From Streptomyces sp. WMMC500 (GTDB taxonomy: Bacteria > Actinomycetota > Actinomycetes > Streptomycetales > Streptomycetaceae), in NCBI RefSeq assembly GCF_027497195.1, contig NZ_CP114905.1:248001-312000 (forward strand): DNA of 64,000 nucleotides, written 5' to 3'. Made by a program: the position numbers and the translations under genes. The notes under the pieces were generated by a model, which was not told the DNA's origin, did not search any database, and saw nothing but the letters and a program-made list of their open reading frames with translations. Position 1 is the stretch's first letter. The number at the start of each line of letters is the position of its first letter. Positions 23,988-32,083 of this stretch are shown one piece after another.

Positions 23988-26184
23988 TCGTGGCTCCGTT
24001 CGGCCGGCGTGCGGTGGGGGGTCTGAGGGCTTGTACGTACCCGTCCGGGAGGCCGGCGAAGACCAGCCCGGCGGCGCCGCCGGCGACGGCGTGGACGTGC
24101 TCGGCGCCGGCGTACGTCCACAGGACTTCTCCGTCGGCCGGGTCCAGAGCGTACAGCCGCCGCCCGCCGCTCGTGGCGCCGTCTTCCCCCATGCTCCCCC
24201 ACACGTGGACGGCGCCGCCGGCGAGGCCGGCGAACTCCCCGTCCGCAAACGACCACGCCTGCTTGCCGTCGTCCGCGCGCAGCGCGCGCAGGCGGCGGTT
24301 TTCGCCGACGTAGAGCCTGCCGTCCCCGGCGGCGTGCACGGTGCTCGGATAGGTCAGCACCTTCCGCCACGCGACGGCGCGGTCGGCCGCGGCGAGCACG
24401 ACGAGGCGGAGGTAGGCGTCGCAGACGAAGACGAGACCGTCCGCGGCGAGCACGGCGGTGGTGTTCTCGGCGGCGTGGCGCCAGCGGGGGTCGCCGCCGG
24501 CCGCGTCGAGCGCGACGACCTCCTCGCCGTTGTCGGCGAGGACGAACCCGGAGCCGGTGGTGAGGGAGAAGGCCGTGGTCCCGGAGGACCAGAGTTCGTC
24601 GCCGCTCCGGCTGTCCAGCGCGACCACGCCCTCGGCGGCGACGTAGGTGAGGCCGCCGGCGGCGGCCACGGCGTGGACGCCGCCGAACTCCGGCCCGTAC
24701 GTCCAGCGTTCGTCGCCCGAGCCGGGGTCGACGGCCCGGACCCGCTGGGTCTCGGCCCCCTGCGGCCCGACGAGGTAGGCCGCGCCGTCGCCGGCGGCGA
24801 ACTCGCCGTCGTCGCCCGAGCCCCAGCGGCGCGACCACAGCTCCCCGCCCGTACGGGGATCGAGGGCCTGCACCCCGCCCTCGTCGCCGCCGTGGGCGAA
24901 GACCACGCCGTCGGCGACGTGCAGGCCGGTGGGTCTCTCTCCGCGGTAGCGGGCCCGTATCCGCCAGGGGTCCCCCGCCTCGGGGGGCGGCGCCTGCCGG
25001 GCACCGGCATCCTGGCGGGGGCGTCGGTCGCCGGCGGCCGGGGAGTCGTCGGACGTGCCGAGCAGCGGGTGGGCGAGGGCCGCCGCGCCGGCGACGCCGG
25101 CGGCGGCCAGGGCGACGAGCACGGCACGGCGACCCGGCCGGGACGCGCCGGTTCCGGAGGCACCGCCCGGGTCGAGCGCGCCGGGGCGTCGCCCCGGCCC
25201 GTCCTCGTCCGCTCCCCCGGTCGCGGCTGTCGCGGCCGTCTCGGCGAACGGGTCCGCGGTCGCCTCCCCGGGCCGTACCGCCCCGGCCGCGCCTCCCTGC
25301 GGCCAGGGTGCGCGGGCGGTGCGGGCGTCGATCTCCTCCGCGAGCGCGGCGGGCAGCCAGCGCGTGCCGTGCACGCTCGCCGCGGGCTCCCCCAGCAGGT
25401 CGAGCACGGCCGCGGCGGCGGGCCGGCGGCCCGGGTCGGTGCGCAGGCAGGCCGCGACCACGGTCCGCAGCCGGCGGTCCGTCACGCCGCCGAGGTCGGC
25501 CTGCCCGCGCTGGATGCGCTGCAGCGTGTCGACCCGGTTGCCCGCGTCGAACGGCGCCCTGCCCGCCGTCGCGTACACGAGCACCGAGCCGAGGGCGAAC
25601 ACGTCGGCCGGCGGCCCGGCGCGCCCGCCGGCCGCCTGCTCCGGCGACATGAAGCCGGGCGTGCCGAGCAGCGCGCCGTCCTGGGTGAGGGTCGCGGAGT
25701 CCTCGGGGCGGGCGATGCCGAAGTCGATGACGCGCGGGCCCCCGGGGGTGAGCATGATGTTGCCGGGCTTGAGGTCGCGGTGCACGAGACCGGCGGCGTG
25801 GATCCCGGCCAGCGCCTCCGCGAGCGCCGCGGCGAGCAGCCGCACCACGGCGGCGGGCAGCGCGCCGAACGTCCCGACGGCCTCGTCGAGCGAGAGCCCC
25901 GGGAGGTAGGCGGTCGCCAGCCACGGCGGCTCGGCGTCCGGGTCGGCGTCCACGAGCGGCGCGGTGTACGCGCCCGTGACCGTGCGGGCGGCGGCGACCT
26001 CGCGGCGGAAGCGGGCGCGGTAGCGGCCGTCGCCGACCAGCCGGGGGCGTACGACCTTGACCGCGACGAGCGTCCCGGCGGGCGAGCGGCCGAGATAGAC
26101 GACGCCCATCCCGCCGGCGCCGAGCCGCTTCAGCACGCGGTATCCGCCGATCTCCCGCGGATCCCCGCGCTCCAGCTCCGCCAA
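23974..26184 (-). CDS. Ser/Thr protein kinase with PQQ-like beta-propeller
   Basis: The 736-residue kinase begins EIGGYRVLKRLGAGGMGVVYLG with Lys43, HRDLKPGNIM (catalytic Asp137), DFGIA and GTPGFMSPEQ. A transmembrane helix lies at about 353-375 (RRAVLVALAAAGVAGAAAL). After a charged linker, residues about 405-736 form a PQQ-like propeller with repeats such as VQALDPRTGGELWSR, RAVDPGSGDERWTY, ALDSRSGDELWSS and YALDPADGEVLWTY. In this topology the propeller is outside the membrane and would sense or bind an extracellular or envelope ligand. TTG 26184 is supported by GGAGGGGAG upstream. It is the first gene of the kinase-kinase-FHA set. The Gpx gene is divergent across a repeat-bearing gap. Confidence 0.88.
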   Translation of the reverse strand: MAELERGDPREIGGYRVLKRLGAGGMGVVYLGRSPAGTLVAVKVVRPRLVGDGRYRARFRREVAAARTVTGAYTAPLVDADPDAEPPWLATAYLPGLSLDEAVGTFGALPAAVVRLLAAALAEALAGIHAAGLVHRDLKPGNIMLTPGGPRVIDFGIARPEDSATLTQDGALLGTPGFMSPEQAAGGRAGPPADVFALGSVLVYATAGRAPFDAGNRVDTLQRIQRGQADLGGVTDRRLRTVVAACLRTDPGRRPAAAAVLDLLGEPAASVHGTRWLPAALAEEIDARTARAPWPQGGAAGAVRPGEATADPFAETAATAATGGADEDGPGRRPGALDPGGASGTGASRPGRRAVLVALAAAGVAGAAALAHPLLGTSDDSPAAGDRRPRQDAGARQAPPPEAGDPWRIRARYRGERPTGLHVADGVVFAHGGDEGGVQALDPRTGGELWSRRWGSGDDGEFAAGDGAAYLVGPQGAETQRVRAVDPGSGDERWTYGPEFGGVHAVAAAGGLTYVAAEGVVALDSRSGDELWSSGTTAFSLTTGSGFVLADNGEEVVALDAAGGDPRWRHAAENTTAVLAADGLVFVCDAYLRLVVLAAADRAVAWRKVLTYPSTVHAAGDGRLYVGENRRLRALRADDGKQAWSFADGEFAGLAGGAVHVWGSMGEDGATSGGRRLYALDPADGEVLWTYAGAEHVHAVAGGAAGLVFAGLPDGYVQALRPPTARRPNGATSGAP

Positions 26185-26220
26185 CGCGCCTCTCCCCTCC
26201 GCGCCCGGACGCCGTGCCGT

Positions 26221-26256
26221 GTGCCGTGTGCGTGTGCCGTGTGCGTGTGCCGTGCC
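26221..26256. repeat. 13-base tandem repeat between kinase and gpx genes
   Basis: GTGCCGTGTGCGT is repeated twice in full with a third partial copy (GTGCCGTGCC), and further GCCGTG units lie just before. It sits in the divergent intergenic region, 37 bases upstream of the kinase start. It could be a binding-site array or a replication-slippage product. Confidence 0.6.
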
Positions 26257-26402
26257 GACCAGCCGAAGCGTAGGCCCACCGGGTGCCCTCGCGTTTCCGC
26301 GCTGATGGCAGACTTGCGGGCGGGCGCGGGTGCGGCCGTGCCCGAAGCGACGGCCGCACCGCGACCGAACGACGACCGAACGCGGAGAGGACCTGCCTGC
26401 CC

Positions 26403-26891
26403 ATGAGCGTCTACGACGTCGAGCTGCGCACGCTTGCCGGCGAACCCGCCTCGCTGGGGCGATTCCGGGGCACCGCGGTGCTCGCCGTCAACGTCGCGTC
26501 GAAGTGCGGTCTGACGCCCCAGTACGCGGGCCTGGAGAAGCTGCACGAGCAGTACGCGGCGCGGGGGTTCGCGGTAGCGGGGTTCCCGTGCAACCAGTTC
26601 GGCGGCCAGGAGCCCGGCACGGCGGAGGAGATCGCGACGTTCTGCTCGGCGACGTACGGCGTGACCTTCCCGATGTTCGAGAAGGTCGAGGTCAACGGCC
26701 CGGGCCGGCACCCGCTGTACCGGGAGCTGGTACAGACGCCGGACGCGGACGGAGCGGCGGGCGACATCCAGTGGAACTTCGAGAAGTTCCTGATCGACGC
26801 CTCGGGTACGCCGGTCGCCCGGTTCCGTCCGCGGACCACGCCGGACGACACCGCGCTGATCGCGGCCGTCGAGTCGGTCCTGCCGCGCTGA
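26403..26891 (+). CDS. Glutathione peroxidase family thiol peroxidase
   Basis: This 162-residue cytoplasmic peroxidase reduces hydroperoxides. The peroxidatic residue is Cys35 in NVASKCGLTPQY, in the position of selenocysteine in animal enzymes. The other family signatures FPCNQFGGQEPG (catalytic Gln and the second, resolving-type Cys) and IQWNFEKFLID (catalytic Trp and Asn) are present. Actinobacteria lack glutathione, so electrons probably come from thioredoxin or mycothiol-linked systems. ATG 26403 is chosen because homology begins there; the frame is open upstream. It reads away from the kinase set. Confidence 0.9.
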   Translation: MSVYDVELRTLAGEPASLGRFRGTAVLAVNVASKCGLTPQYAGLEKLHEQYAARGFAVAGFPCNQFGGQEPGTAEEIATFCSATYGVTFPMFEKVEVNGPGRHPLYRELVQTPDADGAAGDIQWNFEKFLIDASGTPVARFRPRTTPDDTALIAAVESVLPR

Positions 26892-27000
26892 GGGCCACGC
26901 TGACCGGCCGCCCGGACGCGGACGGCTGATGCCAACGAGTGTGCAACGATCGGCCGTTCGACGCACCGGCCGCCGCCCGTGCACTGCGACAGTGGCCCGC

Positions 27001-28461
27001 ATGATCCACCGTGCCACGCTCTCCGCGCTCGTCCTGTCCGCCCTGCTCGCGGTGACCGCAGCCTGCGGAACGGACGGCGCGGGCGGGACGCCCTCCCCCT
27101 CGGCGGACGGCGCGTCGCGGCCCGGCGTGCCCGCGCCCCCGGAGGCGAGCCGGGCCCCGGCTCCCGGAGAGGGTTCGCAGGACCCGGACGACATCAACGG
27201 CGACGGGCACCGGGACCTCCTCATACCGGCGTTCGCCGGTGACGATCCCGAAACCGCGGAGGAGCGCGTCGCGGTCGTCTACGGCTCCGCCGACGGCCTG
27301 GACCCGGCGACGCGCACCGTCTACGGACGCCGCGACCTGGGCCTGCCGGCCCTGCCCGCCGACTCGCCCGCGCCCGACCTCCTCCGCGCGGCGGAGGTGA
27401 CCACCGCCGACCTCGACGACGACGGCTACCCCGACTTCGTCACGACCGCCGCCGAGGCGGCCGAGCGGCAGGAAGACCTGCTGGGGAAGCCGGAGATGCC
27501 GTACGTGAGCTTCGGCGGCCCCGAGCGGCCCGCCGGAAAGCCCGAGGCCGTCGCGCTGCGGCTGCCCGCGGACGTGACGGGTGCGGAAACGGGCTCGGTG
27601 ACGCGCGGGGACTTCGACGCCGACGGCCACCACGACCTGGCGCTGCAGGAGAAAGCCACCACGGGCGCGTCACTGGTGGTGATGTACGGCCCGTTCTCCC
27701 GCGCGGGCGATCCCGCGCGCGTCGACACGAGCCTGCCGTACGACGAGGGCACCCTCACCGCCGACGAGATCGCCCCCTCCGGCAAGCCGCGGGCGACCTC
27801 GCTGCTGCTGCGCGGGTTGGCCGACGGGGGACAGGCCACCAACACGCTCTACCCGGCCCGCCCGGGCACGGGCCTGTCCGGCGAGGTCCGCGAACTGCAG
27901 CTCGGCAGTGCCCACGCCTTCGGGGACTTCGACGGCGACGGCGTGCGTGACGTCGCGGTGGGCGACGACCGGGGCCGAAACAACGAGCCCGGCTACGAGA
28001 CGGAGGCGCCGGAGGTCGACGGCAACGCCGCGGTCTATCCCGGCAACGGCGACGAGTCGGTCGTCCTCGACCTGCCGGAACCGCCGGCCGGCGAAGACGA
28101 CTCGTACTACGGCCCCGGCGGGTTCGCCGCCGCCGACCCGGACGGCGACGGCCGTGACGCCCTGCTCGTCGCCACGTACGAGGACGCCACGCTCATCGAC
28201 GGCGAACAGCGCACCTCCGTCCTGCGCGAAGGACCCGCGCGGACCGCCGACGGTGAGGAGACGCCCGCGAAGCACCGGAACGCCCGGCCCGTGGGGGCCG
28301 CGGACTTCGACGGCGACGGCAGGGACGAGCTGATCCTCAACTGGGGGCCCGACCCGAGCTTCGCGCTGTACGGGGAGCAGCCCACGTACTGGTGGATCAC
28401 CGAAGGCGCCACGTCACGGGACGCGGTGACCTTCACCACGACGGAGTTCCTGCCCCGCTGA
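27001..28461 (+). CDS. FG-GAP/VCBS repeat lipoprotein
   Basis: The protein has 486 residues. The N-terminus is a lipoprotein signal, LSALVLSALLAVTAAC, with the lipobox Cys at residue 21, followed by a Pro/Ser-rich linker. The rest is a seven-bladed integrin-alpha-like propeller whose loops bind Ca2+ through D-x-D/N-x-D-G motifs: DINGDGHRDL, DLDDDGYPDF, DFDADGHHDL, DFDGDGVRDV, DPDGDGRDAL and DFDGDGRDEL. It would be anchored outside the cytoplasmic membrane. The cargo or ligand is unknown. ATG 27001 puts the signal peptide at the start; the frame is open from 26929. The convergent MFS gene ends 21 bases after the stop. Confidence 0.85.
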   Translation: MIHRATLSALVLSALLAVTAACGTDGAGGTPSPSADGASRPGVPAPPEASRAPAPGEGSQDPDDINGDGHRDLLIPAFAGDDPETAEERVAVVYGSADGLDPATRTVYGRRDLGLPALPADSPAPDLLRAAEVTTADLDDDGYPDFVTTAAEAAERQEDLLGKPEMPYVSFGGPERPAGKPEAVALRLPADVTGAETGSVTRGDFDADGHHDLALQEKATTGASLVVMYGPFSRAGDPARVDTSLPYDEGTLTADEIAPSGKPRATSLLLRGLADGGQATNTLYPARPGTGLSGEVRELQLGSAHAFGDFDGDGVRDVAVGDDRGRNNEPGYETEAPEVDGNAAVYPGNGDESVVLDLPEPPAGEDDSYYGPGGFAAADPDGDGRDALLVATYEDATLIDGEQRTSVLREGPARTADGEETPAKHRNARPVGAADFDGDGRDELILNWGPDPSFALYGEQPTYWWITEGATSRDAVTFTTTEFLPR

Positions 28462-28482
28462 GGCCGCCCGCTCCCCGGTGCC

Positions 28483-29700
28483 TCAACCGGCCGGGGCGCG
28501 GCGGCGCGGCAGGCAGAGCTGCGCGGACAGCACTCCGGCCACGCCGACCAGGGTCCACAGCGCCCAGGGGCCGACCGCGTACGCGGCGCCGCCGAGGAGC
28601 GGCCCCGCGCCCGTGCCGACGGTGTACGCGGCGCCGTGCAGGCCCTGGTAGCGGCCGGTCATGTGGGGCGGGGTCAGGCCGCCCAGGTAGGCGTACGCGA
28701 CGGAGCTGGTGATCATCTCGCCGCACGTCCACACCACCACCGTCGCCGCCAGCAGGTGCATGTCGGTGACCAGTCCGGTGAGGGCGAGGCCGACGCCGAC
28801 GAGCAGGTTGCCGGCGGCGAGGACGTACTCCGGCCGGTAGCGGGAGACCGCGGCGGTGGCGGGCAGCTCCAGGACCAGCACCAGCATGCCGTTGAGCCCG
28901 ATGAGGAGGCCGAAGTCGCGGGCGTCGAGCCCCGCGTCGGTGACGTGCAGGGGCAGGCCGACAGTGGACTGGATGTAGACGAACTCGGCGACCGCGGTCA
29001 TCAGCAGGAACCGCAGCAGCGTGCGGTCGGCGAGCGCCCGGCGGTATCCGGCGGCGTGTGCCACCCGCGTCTCCTTCTCCTCCCGCGGCCGGGGCGCGTC
29101 GCGCAGCAGCGCTGCCACGATCACGCCGAAGAGCAGGCACGCGGCGGCGTTGCCGAGGAAGAGCTGCGTGTAGGAGGCGCCGGCCAGCACGCCGCCGACG
29201 ACGCCGCCGAGCGCGGCGCCGATGTTCATCGCGGCGCGGAACACGCCGAAGGCGGCGAGGCGTTGCCGGTTGGTCGTCACGGAGTCGAGCAGCGCCGCGG
29301 CGGCGGCCGGGCGGTAGACGTGCGACGTCACGCCGATGAGCCCGACGACGGGGACGATGGCGGGCAGCGGCCCGAGGAACGGCACGGCCGCCGTCAGTCC
29401 GGCGGTGGTGACGCCGGACAGCGCGATGGTCCAGCGGCGGCCGAGGGTGTCGGCGAGGTGGCCGCCGAGGGCGTTCCCGAGCACGTTGCCGAGGCCGGAG
29501 ACGCCGAGCACGAAGCCGGCGGCGCCGGCGGAGTGTCCCCGTTCGGTGAGGTAGAGCACGATGAACACGGGCAGGAAGTTGCCGACCCGGTTGACGAGGA
29601 TACCGAGGCTGACGATCCACACCCGGCCCGGCAGGCCGCGCAGCGCGTCGCGGAACCGCTGCTCGGCGAGGTCCGGCCGGCCCGGCGGGGCGGCGGTCAC
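28483..29700 (-). CDS. MFS exporter linked to an ATP-grasp ligase
   Basis: This 405-residue 12-helix major facilitator protein has motif A in the loop LGGHLADTLGRRWTIALSG and a second-half equivalent near SRYRPEYVLAAG. The GTG 29700 start overlaps the stop of the upstream ATP-grasp ligase by four bases (GTGA), so both are made together. Paired ATP-grasp ligase and MFS exporter genes occur in dipeptide antibiotic loci (for example bacilysin bacD-bacE), where the transporter gives self-protection. I infer the same kind of role here. The direction and substrate are not shown by sequence. Confidence 0.85.
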   Translation of the reverse strand: MTAAPPGRPDLAEQRFRDALRGLPGRVWIVSLGILVNRVGNFLPVFIVLYLTERGHSAGAAGFVLGVSGLGNVLGNALGGHLADTLGRRWTIALSGVTTAGLTAAVPFLGPLPAIVPVVGLIGVTSHVYRPAAAAALLDSVTTNRQRLAAFGVFRAAMNIGAALGGVVGGVLAGASYTQLFLGNAAACLLFGVIVAALLRDAPRPREEKETRVAHAAGYRRALADRTLLRFLLMTAVAEFVYIQSTVGLPLHVTDAGLDARDFGLLIGLNGMLVLVLELPATAAVSRYRPEYVLAAGNLLVGVGLALTGLVTDMHLLAATVVVWTCGEMITSSVAYAYLGGLTPPHMTGRYQGLHGAAYTVGTGAGPLLGGAAYAVGPWALWTLVGVAGVLSAQLCLPRRRAPAG

Positions 29701-30971
29701 GGCGCGGGCTCGGTGCGTATCCGGACCGCCGCGGCGAGGCGGCGGGCGTGCGCGACGGCCTCGGCGGCGGTGGCGCCGCGGGTGAGGACGTGGCCGGCCT
29801 TGTCCTCGTTCCAGGTCAGCGGGGACACCACCGTGCCGGGCCGCACGTCGAGCCGGAGTTCGACGCAGGCGGCGTCCGCGCGCACCTCGTCGGCGCCGGT
29901 CACCTCCACCACGCGGCCGGGCTCCGGCGTGAGGAACCGGACGGCCGCACCGCCGCGTGGCGCGGGCGCCGCGGGCAGGGGCGCCAGGACGCCGAGCCCG
30001 GCGGCCAGGGCGTACCGCTCCATGTCGACGCCGTAGGCGATCTCGGTCAGCTCGTTGATGCGGTCGCCGCCGACGCGGTTGTGGGACTCGACGATCCGCG
30101 GGCCGCGGGAGGTCAGCTTGACCTCGGTGTGCCCGGGGCCGTTGCGCAGCCCGACCGCGTCGAGGAAGTCCGTGACCAGCCGCGTGACGTCGCGCAGCGT
30201 GCCGGGCGGGGCCGCGCTGGGCTGCGCGTGGCCGACCTCCACGAAGCGTGAGCCGGGCCCCGAGCCGCCGGTCTCCTTGTCGGTCACCGCGACCACCACG
30301 TGCCGGCCGTCGAAGCTCAGGGTCTCCACGCTGATCTCCGGTCCTTCGAGGTACTCCTCCATCAGGAACTCCTCGAAGGAGCCGGCGTCGGCGAGGTCGC
30401 GCGCGGTCCAGTCGCCGTCGAGCGACCGGATCCGCCCGGCGACGGCGTCCGCGTCGGCCCGGTCCCGTACGTGGAACACGCCCAGGCTGCCCGACTCCCG
30501 GACCGGCTTGACGATGATCGGCAGCCCGTGCGCTGCGGTGAACTCCCGGACGTCCACCGCCGACCGGCCGACCGCGGCGGCCACCGGGCTGATGCCGCGC
30601 TCCGCGAGGCGGCGGCGCATCCGCCCCTTGTCGAGCAGCAGTTCCACGGTCTCGACGGACTCGCCGCCCAGCCCGAGCGCCTCGTTGACCCGCGCCGCGG
30701 GCAGCAGCCCCGGTTCGAAGAGCGACACGGCCGCGCGCAGCGGCCCGGTCGCGTGCAGTGCCCGCACCAGCGGCAGGAGCCGGCCGGTGTCCCCGTAGTC
30801 GAGCAGCAGTGCCTGGTCGACGTACGGCCAGTGGCCGCGGTCGTACGCGTCGGGGTACTGGACGTGCACCACGTCCAGTCCGAGGGCCCGGGCCTTGCGC
30901 ACCTGCGCGAGCCTGCCGCCGACGACCAGCACGCGGGGGCCTGCTGTGGCCGGGGACGGGGGAATGTCCAT
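29697..30971 (-). CDS. ATP-grasp ligase (L-amino acid ligase/BacD-like)
   Basis: The 424-residue ATP-grasp enzyme has a pre-ATP-grasp Rossmann-like region (RVLVVGGRLAQVRKARALGL), the lysine strand PIIVKPVRESGSLGVFHV, FLMEEYLEGPEISVETL, the catalytic/metal loop GHTEVKLTSRGPRIVESHNRVGGDRI and a C-terminal VVSPLTWNEDKAGHVL segment. This arrangement matches carboxylate-amine ligases that join free amino acids to dipeptides or amides. AGAGGAAAC precedes ATG 30971. It leads a two-gene operon with the MFS exporter and is divergent from a WYL regulator whose intergenic region holds repeated TTCCGGA. Product and substrates are unknown. It is not closely similar to the siderophore ATP-grasp at 3.6 kb. 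Confidence 0.85.
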   Translation of the reverse strand: MDIPPSPATAGPRVLVVGGRLAQVRKARALGLDVVHVQYPDAYDRGHWPYVDQALLLDYGDTGRLLPLVRALHATGPLRAAVSLFEPGLLPAARVNEALGLGGESVETVELLLDKGRMRRRLAERGISPVAAAVGRSAVDVREFTAAHGLPIIVKPVRESGSLGVFHVRDRADADAVAGRIRSLDGDWTARDLADAGSFEEFLMEEYLEGPEISVETLSFDGRHVVVAVTDKETGGSGPGSRFVEVGHAQPSAAPPGTLRDVTRLVTDFLDAVGLRNGPGHTEVKLTSRGPRIVESHNRVGGDRINELTEIAYGVDMERYALAAGLGVLAPLPAAPAPRGGAAVRFLTPEPGRVVEVTGADEVRADAACVELRLDVRPGTVVSPLTWNEDKAGHVLTRGATAAEAVAHARRLAAAVRIRTEPAP

Positions 30972-31020
30972 GATCGGTTTCCTCTTCCGTGCGGATGGAT
31001 CACCGACACGCTACGACCGG

Positions 31021-31055
31021 TTCCGGACATTCCCCTTCCGGAATCTATTTCCGGA
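31021..31055. promoter_or_regulatory. Three TTCCGGA repeats, likely operator array
   Basis: TTCCGGA occurs at 31021, 31036 and 31049, with 15- and 13-base spacing; the middle copy extends to the palindrome TTCCGGAA. The array sits between the divergent ATP-grasp operon and the WYL regulator gene, 28 bases before the regulator start, and is a good candidate for that regulator's binding site. Confidence 0.5.
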
Positions 31056-31083
31056 TGCCGCCCGCGCCGCCTAACCTGCCCGG

Positions 31084-32055
31084 GTGCCCACCGATCTCAG
31101 CCCGACCGCGCGTGCCCTGCGCACCATGGAGCTCCTGCGGACGCGCCCCGGCACGACGGCCGCCGAAATCGCCGACGCGCTGGGCGTCACCGAGCGGGCG
31201 GCCCGCCGCTACGTCGGGATCCTCCGGGAGGCGGGCGTCCCGGTGGAGTCGACCCGCGGCCCGTACGGCGGCTACCGGCTGGGCCGCGGCGCCCGGCTGC
31301 CGCCGGTGGTCTTCACCGAGGCCGAGGCGCTGGCGCTGGTCATGGCGGCGCTCGACGACGCGGACGAGCTGGTGGGCGAGGCGCTGAACAAGGTCCTCCG
31401 GGTGCTGCCGGAGAGCGTCGGCCGGCAGGCGGCGGCGCTGCGCGCGCACGCCTCGGCCGCCCCCGACCCCGCCTCGGCCCGCCCCGACCCGGCGACCACC
31501 GGCGCGCTGGTCGCGGCCTGCGCGGAGCGGCGGAGCGTGCGGATCACGTACCGCAGCGAGTCGGGGCAGGAGTCGGCGGGGCTGGTGGACCCGTGGGCGG
31601 TGGTCGTACGCCACGGGCGCTGGTACCTGCTGTGCCGCTCCCACCGCGCGGACGCGATCCGCACGTACCGCGTCGACCGCATCGGCGAGGTCCACCGGAC
31701 CACCCGCGCCTTCACCCCGCCCGCCGGCCTCGACCCGGTCGCGGTGCTGGAGGAGAACCTCGGCACAGGCTGGGAGTTCCCGACCCGCGTCGTCTTCGAC
31801 GCGCCGCCGGCGGAGGTCGCGCGGTGGGTGAGACCCCCGATGGGCCGCCTGGAGGCGGCGGGCGACGGCTGCGTCCTGGTCGGCAGCACGAGCGCGCCGA
31901 CGATGTACGCGCGGGACTGGCTGGCGCGGATGCCGTTCGCCTTCCGCGTCGAGGGCGGCCCGGAGCTCCGCGCGGCGGTCGCGGCACTCGCGGCGCGGCT
32001 GACGGCGGCATCGGAGGCATCGGAGGCATCGACGACGTCCCGCGGGGAACCGTGA
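31084..32055 (+). CDS. WYL-domain helix-turn-helix transcriptional regulator
   Basis: The 323-residue regulator has an N-terminal HTH_11/DeoR-type domain, TAAEIADALGVTERAARRYVGILREAG, followed by a wing with GPYGGYRL. The WYL effector domain is at about 150-220 (VDPWAVVVRHGRWYLLCRSHR), followed by the WCX C-terminal part. WYL domains sense nucleic acids or small ligands. The gene starts at GTG 31084 and is divergent from the ATP-grasp/MFS pair, which it probably controls. The C-terminus carries a short repeat (GGCATCGGA three times, encoding A-S-E-A-S-E-A-S), a slippage-prone tail with no clear role. Confidence 0.88.
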   Translation: MPTDLSPTARALRTMELLRTRPGTTAAEIADALGVTERAARRYVGILREAGVPVESTRGPYGGYRLGRGARLPPVVFTEAEALALVMAALDDADELVGEALNKVLRVLPESVGRQAAALRAHASAAPDPASARPDPATTGALVAACAERRSVRITYRSESGQESAGLVDPWAVVVRHGRWYLLCRSHRADAIRTYRVDRIGEVHRTTRAFTPPAGLDPVAVLEENLGTGWEFPTRVVFDAPPAEVARWVRPPMGRLEAAGDGCVLVGSTSAPTMYARDWLARMPFAFRVEGGPELRAAVAALAARLTAASEASEASTTSRGEP

Positions 32056-32083
32056 TCCGAGCCCCCGTCCCGCACGCGCCGGG

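Noticed and set aside
32008..32034. GGCATCGGA triplet at the end of the WYL gene as a regulatory repeat
   Set aside because: It is coding, in frame, and gives a low-complexity A-S-E tail; replication slippage is the simplest explanation.
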